From assembly GCF_024399475.1 (NCBI RefSeq), contig NZ_CP101620.1, positions 1,159,608 through 1,223,607 on the forward strand: DNA of 64,000 nt. Reading direction: 5' to 3'. This DNA comes from Allocoprobacillus halotolerans (GTDB taxonomy: Bacteria > Bacillota_I > Bacilli_A > Erysipelotrichales > Coprobacillaceae). Below are positions 58,647 through 64,000 of the stretch, one piece after another; position 1 is the first letter of the stretch; every line of letters starts with the position of its first letter. The notes beneath the pieces are model-generated. The model did not search any database. It saw nothing but the letters and a program-made list of their open reading frames with translations, and was not told the origin of the DNA. The position numbers and the translations under genes were made by a program.

Positions 58647-59987
58647 ATGAACAAACAGAATACTGATCGTTACGAGTACAGAAAACTCGTTGCACAGGTC
58701 AAATTTTCACTTATTGCACCTGTCGTTTCGGCTACATTTACGGATATATCCGCTGAAGCCTATTTTAGGCGTGTTTCCAAGAATGAGGTCGATTGGCCCG
58801 ATGGTACCAGAAGAAAGTTTTCTGCTGTAACTTTAAAGAATTGGCTTTATATTTATAGAAATTGTGGATTTGATGAACTGATGCCTAAAGATCGTCTGGA
58901 TGCCGGAAGAGTCAGGAAGCTGGACAATCGCCATAAAGATTTTATTAGCGATATGATCAAGGAATTCCCTAAAGTGACAGGCGTCATGATCTATGAAAGA
59001 ATGATTGAAAAGGGGCTCCTCAACGTAGGTGATGTATCGGTAGATACTGTTCAGAGGTACATTAAAAATTCAGGATTGCGTCATGGGTCAAAACCTGTCA
59101 CAAAAGAAAGACGTACATGGGAATTTGCTCATTCATGTGATGGATATGAAGCGGATACCTGTCATACCTTTTATATTTTTGATGAAGCCGGTGAGTACAG
59201 AAAAACTTATCTGATTGCCATCATCGATAATCATTCAAGAATGATAGTTGGTGCTGAATTCTTTTTTAATGATAATGCCGTTAATTTTCAGAAGGTATGG
59301 CATGATGCAGTACTAAGATATGGGAGAAGTAAGATGATCATCCTTGACAATGGATCAAGCTACAAAAATAAAAGCACCAAGGAGATAGAAGCAAGGCTGG
59401 GCACAAAAATCATCTACAATCCACCTTATTCACCGGAAGGAAAGGCCGTTATTGAAAGGTTCTTTTCTACCATCAAGATGAGATGGATGAATGGGGATCA
59501 TGGAAGCCATTATCATTCATTGACCGAGCTCAATATGAGATTAAAAAGTTGGATTAACGAATATAACCGTACCCCTCATTCTTCACTGAAGGATGACATT
59601 CACGACAATCACACTCCATTGGAAAGATACATGTACGATATGAAGGACGTGGAGGTATGTCAGCTATCCAATAAATCATCCGTTGAATACAGAGCCTGGC
59701 TTGACGATGTGTTCATGCATGAAACGACACGTAAGGTAAATGGAGATTCAACCGTATTGATTGAAAATGTTTTATTTGATGTTCCGTCCATTTATATCGG
59801 GATGAGGGTAATCATTCGATATGATCCAAGAACTTTTGAAAATACCTATCTGTATGATATATCCGAAAAAAGAAAGTTCCAATCAGTAGGACAGATAAGG
59901 TTGAAAACGGAAGGACAAGAAGAGAGGAGATTATTTATTAATGGAAATGACAACGTATTACGGAATGGACAGAAATCCATTTACTAA
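58647..59987 (+). CDS. TnsB/Mu-type DDE transposase
   Basis: The 446-residue protein has an N-terminal helix-turn-helix region (FSAVTLKNWLYIYRNCGFDE) and an RNase-H-like integrase core with D in YEADTCHTFYIFD, D in MIILDNGSSYKNK and E in PPYSPEGKAVIERFFSTIK. A C-terminal beta-barrel region (VLIENVLFDVPSIYIGMRVI) is typical of TnsB/MuA-type enzymes. GGGAGG precedes the ATG. It overlaps the ATPase gene by 47 bases. It would cut and join the TGT/ACA ends. Confidence 0.85.
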   Translation: MNKQNTDRYEYRKLVAQVKFSLIAPVVSATFTDISAEAYFRRVSKNEVDWPDGTRRKFSAVTLKNWLYIYRNCGFDELMPKDRLDAGRVRKLDNRHKDFISDMIKEFPKVTGVMIYERMIEKGLLNVGDVSVDTVQRYIKNSGLRHGSKPVTKERRTWEFAHSCDGYEADTCHTFYIFDEAGEYRKTYLIAIIDNHSRMIVGAEFFFNDNAVNFQKVWHDAVLRYGRSKMIILDNGSSYKNKSTKEIEARLGTKIIYNPPYSPEGKAVIERFFSTIKMRWMNGDHGSHYHSLTELNMRLKSWINEYNRTPHSSLKDDIHDNHTPLERYMYDMKDVEVCQLSNKSSVEYRAWLDDVFMHETTRKVNGDSTVLIENVLFDVPSIYIGMRVIIRYDPRTFENTYLYDISEKRKFQSVGQIRLKTEGQEERRLFINGNDNVLRNGQKSIY

Positions 59988-60747
59988 AGATACAATGATT
60001 AAAACATTATATGAATCTAATGATTTTAAACAGATGACGAACCGATTGGAATTTATCATCAAATCAAGAGGAATCGGTGTATTTTTAAGCAATCCTGGGA
60101 TGGGAAAGACCACATGTCTGAGAAAAACATTGGAATCTCTCAACCCCAATCGATATGTAGTAATCTATATCTGTATGACAACGATTACAGCCATAGATTT
60201 TTACAGAATGCTTAATGATGCACTGGGGCTTGAAGAGATGACAAAAAAGTCGAAGATGTTTCAAGCTATCCAGGATGAACTGAGAAGATTGACAGTAGAA
60301 AACAAAATGGAAGTCATTATAGCGATAGATGAAGCACAATTTCTCAGAAAAGAAGTGCTTAGAGAATTCATCATGCTTATGAATTTTGATTATGATTCAA
60401 AAGATTACTGTACACTGATATTCGTAGGGCAGAATGAATTTATAAGAACACTGCGACTTAAAGTCCTGGAACCATTTAGACAACGTATCAATATGAATTA
60501 TACGTTTACAGGATTCAATGAAGAAGAAGTAAAAAATTATGTGGAATCACGTTTGGAATCGGTCGGTTGCCGAACAGACCTGTTTACAAAAGAAAGCTAT
60601 CATACACTTTATACACTGATGAATACCTCCGTCAGGATACTCAATCAGATCATCAGTAAGAGCCTGATATTAGGAATGCATTATAAAAAGGATATCATTG
60701 ATAGCGAACTGATCATGGAAGCAGGCAAGGAATTAATGATAGGATAG
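59941..60747 (+). CDS. AAA ATPase of the transposon (TnsC/TniB/ExeA-like)
   Basis: The 268-residue protein begins MEMTTYYGMDRNPFTKDTM, the ExeA/TniB-type start. It has Walker A FLSNPGMGKTTCLRK, Walker B VIIAIDEAQFLRKE and sensor TLIFVGQNEF. Such ATPases activate the DDE transposase and choose the target DNA. It overlaps the transposase gene and is followed after five bases by the last gene. Confidence 0.85.
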   Translation: MEMTTYYGMDRNPFTKDTMIKTLYESNDFKQMTNRLEFIIKSRGIGVFLSNPGMGKTTCLRKTLESLNPNRYVVIYICMTTITAIDFYRMLNDALGLEEMTKKSKMFQAIQDELRRLTVENKMEVIIAIDEAQFLRKEVLREFIMLMNFDYDSKDYCTLIFVGQNEFIRTLRLKVLEPFRQRINMNYTFTGFNEEEVKNYVESRLESVGCRTDLFTKESYHTLYTLMNTSVRILNQIISKSLILGMHYKKDIIDSELIMEAGKELMIG

Positions 60748-60752
60748 GAAAG

Positions 60753-61094
60753 ATGGATTATATATATAAAGATAGAGAAAATAAAAAACAGGTTGGGGAG
60801 ATCGACTGCATAGAAATTAGACCATATTATACATTTAACATAAAAACAGAAAAAAGTATATATAGGTGTCAGATGCACGCAATAGCGGGGGAATGGGAAT
60901 TGTTTATACATTACTACGATAAAATCATAAGAAAAAACCAGGATAGATTTATACCACTGGCATATCCAACAGATATCATGTGGAATACGGAATCTGTGTA
61001 TGATAATATAGATGATGAATTAGAAAGCAGAAGGATTGCATACGCGATAAAAAGTATATTTGAACAATATAACTATGAGGATGTATCGATATGA
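60753..61094 (+). CDS. Small hypothetical protein of the transposon
   Basis: This 113-residue protein (MDYIYKDRENKKQVGEIDCI) is rich in Tyr and Ile, with no motif that I recognise. AGGAAAG lies directly before the ATG. As the last gene of the transposon operon it may be an accessory transposition factor; nothing in the sequence proves it. Confidence 0.5.
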   Translation: MDYIYKDRENKKQVGEIDCIEIRPYYTFNIKTEKSIYRCQMHAIAGEWELFIHYYDKIIRKNQDRFIPLAYPTDIMWNTESVYDNIDDELESRRIAYAIKSIFEQYNYEDVSI

Positions 61095-61235
61095 TATATC
61101 CTTTTTTCATTGATCACTTACTATCCATCAGCAGGTAGCAAATAATCTGCGGTTAAAAATAAAAGGACGTGATAAATCAGTATAAATTAATCTGCAGTTA
61201 ACATTATCGCAGAATTTGTGGTTTAACATACCTAA

Positions 61236-61507
61236 AAGGAAAATCGGCACTGATGATATTTGATCGACATGCAAATCTGAAATATAAATATGGAAACAGA
61301 CATTTCTGGGCAGAAGGATATTATGTGAGCACAGTGGGATTGAATGATGCAACGGTCGCAAAATATATAAGGGAACAAGAGCGACATGACATAGCGATGG
61401 ACAAACTCAGTGTGAAAGAATATCAAAATCCATTTGAAGACAGAGAAATAGAAAAAGAGAAGAAAAAACAGGAGAAAAAGAAAAAGACAGTTAAGAAAGA
61501 GAAATAA
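61236..61507 (+). pseudogene. tnpA: 3' part of the split IS200 transposase gene (copy 2)
   Basis: It resumes exactly after the 7-bp duplication and encodes KGKSALMIFDRHANLKYKYG to the Lys/Glu-rich end, including the catalytic-tyrosine region. The IS200 right-end hairpin follows at about 61610. Confidence 0.88.
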
Positions 61508-61781
61508 TCCCTTTGAGGGATAGCGAGAGTCAAAAGCGATAGCTTGAACGAAGTGAAAGCAGCGCCTTTAGACGCGAGCAAGTAACAAAGGCTTATAGTC
61601 ACAGAGAAAACCACGCCTTTTAGGCGTGGTTTTTATTTTAAAATCAAAATGGACACATTTTGTCTTTATGTATTATTCAAAAATAAATAAATCAATATTA
61701 CTAAATTGCTAACTTAATGATATGGGTTATGTAAAATTATATTACATTTGGAAAAGATGTTGTTTAAAAATAGAAGTCTCT

Positions 61782-62452
61782 TTATTTTTTGAAGGTAGTA
61801 TTGCGATATTTACTATCACAAGTATTCAATCCATCAATGTGTTCAAACAAATCAGGTTTAATAGGTGCACCAAGAGGATCAAGAATAAAATCCATTCCTT
61901 CACGTCGTGCTAATTTTGCAGCCAAAACAAAATTACTATCACCAGATATAAGAACAATTTGATTGACTTGATGTTTATATGCTAAAGAAGCAATATCTAA
62001 TCCGATTTTCATATCGACACCCTTTTGGTCAACATTTAAAACACAATCTTTTTCAGTTATATCATCAAATTTTAGTGTTCTATTACATAATTTTCTAAAA
62101 GCTCTTTCTGTGAGATTGAAATGAGCTTGAGCTTCGGCTAATTTTCCATATCTCAATGCAAATTTTCTTTTTTAAACAATCAAAAAATCATTAGACCAAT
62201 TAAATGTATCAGATTTACTTAAATCTATTTGTTGCTTTGTCAATGGATTATATATTTTTTTACTGCTTGGTGGACAGTCATAATAAAAGATACGATATAG
62301 TTGATGTCTATATCCTTTTCTTTCACATAGATGCCTTTTACAATATTCTTCAAGTTCATCTGCTCTTTCTTGGGGAGTTTGTATGCACGCCTTCTGTAAA
62401 AACCTCCGTCTACTAGAATTGCAGTAATAGTTTTATCTTCACATCTTGACAT
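61782..62452 (-). pseudogene. NYN-domain (PIN-like) ribonuclease family protein, disrupted
   Basis: The minus-strand gene starts MSRCEDKTITAILVDGGFYRRRA with AAAGGAGG upstream. Its C-terminal half has GVDMKIGLDIASLAYKHQVN and VLISGDSNFVLAAKLARREG, the aspartate-rich active-site pattern of NYN/LabA-type nucleases. The middle needs at least one inserted base near 62285 (recovering RIFYYDCPPSSKKIYNPLT), and there is a stop near 62175 that an A-run error could also explain. The full length would be about 222 residues. Role is unknown, probably RNA cleavage. Confidence 0.68.
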
Positions 62453-62486
62453 GATAATATCCTCCTTTACTTTTTTATAAATTAAA

Positions 62487-62590
62487 AACCTTGGTGTCGC
62501 CGAACCCCTTATAACGGGCGGTTACTGCCAAGGCTTTGTTAACTTTAGTGTGACTCCTATCAGGAGATACACATTTCTATTATGCCCTTG
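62487..62590 (-). ncRNA. Candidate structured 5' leader of the NYN gene
   Basis: Read on the minus strand, there is a hairpin with GTGT, CTCCT-GAT-AGGAG and CACAC. A larger structure follows with outer stem CCTTGG/CCAAGG enclosing GTAACCGCCCGTTATAAGGG and TTCGGCGACA. It is far more G+C-rich than its surroundings and ends about 35 bases before the gene. I do not recognise a known riboswitch class. A rho-independent terminator is not evident. Confidence 0.45.
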
Positions 62591-62871
62591 TTATTAAAAA
62601 GTCAACACTATTTATGAATTGCATTATTAAAACTTGATGATATTTAGATTTTTTATTTCAATATGTTTTTTAGTAAAAGTTTGGTAAGGATTATCTTACT
62701 TTTCTTTAAAAAGTATTTATTTTATTCTTGTCTTTTAGGTGACTATTCTATATGGTTTCTTATCTAATTGGTTTATTTCTTTATATGTAATATTATTAGA
62801 AGCTAAAATAGGTAAGTAGGTTAATCCTAAGTTTTCTTAATAAATTATTGTTATAAGGTTAGAACTCTATA
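62591..62871. other. Gene-free interval
   Basis: A+T-rich with no supported gene. It presumably holds the promoter of the NYN transcript on the minus strand. Confidence 0.4.
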
Positions 62872-63448
62872 TTACAACATCCCTATAACCTTACCAAAAC
62901 AATTAACATTCATTTCATCTTCCAATTTAATGTCAGGCTTATCATTAAGAGAAATTAATTTGTTATTTCCTAGTTTTCTAATGTGCGTTTTACCATCAAC
63001 TATAAAGATACCAATTTCTCAAATTTTTATAAGTTGGTTCCATATAATGACTATCAATAACCAAAACAAAATAAATATCTTTATAAGTAAGAAAAACTTC
63101 ATCTTGATCAGCTGAATAATCATCACTGATATACATTCCTTTTTTATCATTCCATTCAAAATAGTAAATAGGTTTAAGAACTGTACCATGCTTTGTTGCA
63201 AACTTTTGCATACATCTTTCATATTCAGCATTAATGATATAATCAACAACATCTCTACCATGTTCATCTAAAAATCTATACTTAGTCATCAAATCTTCTT
63301 TAATAAATGTAATGAGAAATCTATTGTTTAATGCTTTTCCACTATGTTGATAGATTTCATTGAAAAATTCTATGGTACGCATAGTTTTATCAATCTTTTC
63401 TTGTTCAAGTTCTACATTTCTTTTTTCTTCTTTTAAATTAAAGTTCAT
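62872..63448 (-). CDS. S24-peptidase-like (LexA-fold) protein, frameshifted, possibly lacking the nucleophile
   Basis: The minus-strand protein starts MNFNLKEEKRNVELEQEKID (ATG at 63448, GAGG eight bases upstream) with a helical N-terminal part. It reaches a LexA/S24-like domain: FVLVIDSHYMEPTYKN, then, after one added base near 63022, EIGIFIVDGKTHIRKLGNNK, ending NCFGKVIGML. In S24 proteins the motif is usually SMEPT with a catalytic serine before Met; here the residue is Tyr (HYMEPT). It may be a phage-type repressor or a signalling relic without proteolytic activity. Confidence 0.6.
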
Positions 63449-63646
63449 TGTCATTACCTCATTTATCTATTTTCATTATACAATAACATATCAATATATT
63501 TCTAATCTAAAGATAAAATTTGTAATAAGTATATCATTTAATAAAATAAGATATTTTTTTCAAGATTTGTTGTTTAACTTGTGAAAACTATCTATTCTAT
63601 TTTATAATATATTATATGTCAAAAATATTTTAAGGGAGGAAAAAAT

Positions 63647-64000
63647 GTGAATAAAACAAGAATGTTAGATGTAAAATATGCGTTGACACAAGTTCTTTAT
63701 TTTGCATCATTTAGTGCATTGATGGGGTATGCATCTGTTTACTTATTAGCTCAAAATGTATCTAATTCATTAATTGGAACAACCTTAGCATTAGTCAGTA
63801 TTATTGCAGTCTTTACTCAACCAATGGTGGCATCAGCAGTTGACAAAAAAGTTATTAAATTACAAACATTAGTTAATATGATTTTAATAGCGACAGTTAT
63901 TTTATCATTATGTTTGTATTTCTTTAAAATGCCAACAATGATGTTATTATGTGTCTTTGTAGGAATCGTCACATTTATGATGACAATTCAACCATTATTG
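63647..64000 (+). CDS. MFS transporter, N-terminal part (runs off the window)
   Basis: From a GTG at 63647 (AAGGGAGG upstream; the ATG just before it runs into a stop) the frame stays open for 118 codons to the window end. VKYALTQVLYFASFSALMGY, MVASAVDKKVI and four hydrophobic segments fit the N-terminal half of a major facilitator transporter. The substrate is unknown. Confidence 0.78.
   Translation, partial: MNKTRMLDVKYALTQVLYFASFSALMGYASVYLLAQNVSNSLIGTTLALVSIIAVFTQPMVASAVDKKVIKLQTLVNMILIATVILSLCLYFFKMPTMMLLCVFVGIVTFMMTIQPLL

Larger units (their letters stand above)
57692..61228 (+). mobile_element. Tn7/Mu-like compact transposon (about 3.5 kb, four genes)
   Basis: The element is bounded by TGTTAAACC and its complement GGTTTAACA, and flanked by the 7-bp direct repeat TACCTAA (57685-57691 and 61229-61235). 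Each end carries about three copies of a 20-base motif resembling TTAACCGCAGATTAATATA: 57694, 57729 and 57776 at the left, 61136, 61180 and 61206 at the right, the latter inverted. It encodes a DUF6431-like HTH protein, a TnsB/Mu-type DDE transposase, a TnsC/TniB-like AAA ATPase and a small protein. TGT/ACA ends with repeated transposase sites are typical of this superfamily. Confidence 0.85.
57270..61637 (+). mobile_element. IS200-like element, copy 2, interrupted by a Tn7/Mu-like transposon
   Basis: This copy matches copy 1 from 57270 to 57691 and again from 61229 to its right-end hairpin at about 61635. The interruption at 57692-61228 is exact and leaves a 7-bp duplication. The two IS200-like copies are head to tail, separated by only a few bases. 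Confidence 0.85.

Noticed and set aside
57250-61640. Possible CRISPR-associated or CAST-like transposon
   Set aside because: The element has TnsB- and TnsC-like genes, but I see no cas genes, no TniQ, no repeat-spacer array and no tnpB/omega-RNA in or near it.
62487-62590. THF, ZTP, preQ1, manganese, cobalamin or T-box element
   Set aside because: The conserved core sequences of these classes, as I know them, are not present; only the stem pattern is suggestive.
63360-63584. A plus-strand hydrophobic frame opposite the S24-like gene
   Set aside because: It overlaps the better-supported minus-strand gene and its promoter, and its hydrophobicity follows from A+T-rich composition.

Overview
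The window is chromosomal DNA of a low-GC, anaerobic, gut-type Firmicute. The 16S rRNA at 38741-40262, the strongly A+T-rich codon use, the oxygen-defence gene (reverse rubrerythrin) and the many clostridial/erysipelotrichial gene families suggest the Erysipelotrichales (Coprobacillus/Faecalibacillus-like). That placement is an inference from sequence impressions, not a database search.

Layout. 1-5.2 kb: a broken ceramidase-like gene divergent from an operon of PTS IIC, ChbG deacetylase, two AtuA-type proteins and a 3-hydroxyacyl-CoA dehydrogenase. 5.4-10.2 kb: an XRE-cupin regulator and a polyamine importer (potA, potB, a fused potC-potD). 10.3-16.4 kb: a DHFR-like protein, a nuclease, AIM24, MupG-like, TagO-like and the CrcB fluoride channel. 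16.4-19.0 kb: a cobalamin riboswitch followed by a three-gene operon that looks like a two-part transcobalamin/intrinsic-factor-like corrinoid capture system plus an ECF S-component. 19-24.1 kb: paired chromate transporter halves, a broken Hpt gene and the housekeeping block secG-rnr-smpB-ssrA (tmRNA).

24.4-38.3 kb is a mobile and accessory region: an IS carrying a second, IS1634-type IS that left a 161-bp target duplication, an IS66, a lysS 3'-end fragment that probably marks an island edge, a TetR-controlled alcohol dehydrogenase/phosphatase pair, and an IS200-like element inside a lipoprotein gene. 38.6-43.6 kb is a complete 16S-23S-5S rRNA operon without spacer tRNAs. 43.6-51.6 kb has an acetyltransferase, an ABC importer operon with an alkaline-phosphatase-superfamily enzyme, two PHP phosphatases (one broken) and a ROK kinase. 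An IS4-type element (51.7-53.4 kb) sits in the loop of a former bidirectional terminator. 53.4-56.4 kb has VanZ, a lipoprotein, a HAD phosphatase and reverse rubrerythrin. 56.4-61.6 kb has two tandem IS200-like copies, the second interrupted by a 3.5-kb Tn7/Mu-like four-gene transposon with TGT/ACA ends. 61.8-64 kb has an NYN nuclease-like gene with a candidate structured leader, an S24-peptidase-like gene and the start of an MFS transporter.

A caution runs through the whole window. At least fifteen genes are interrupted by what looks like the loss of exactly one base, most of them within homopolymer runs, and this includes transposase and transporter genes. The simplest reading is uncorrected homopolymer under-calling in the assembly, so I annotate most of these as one frameshifted gene rather than as true pseudogenes.
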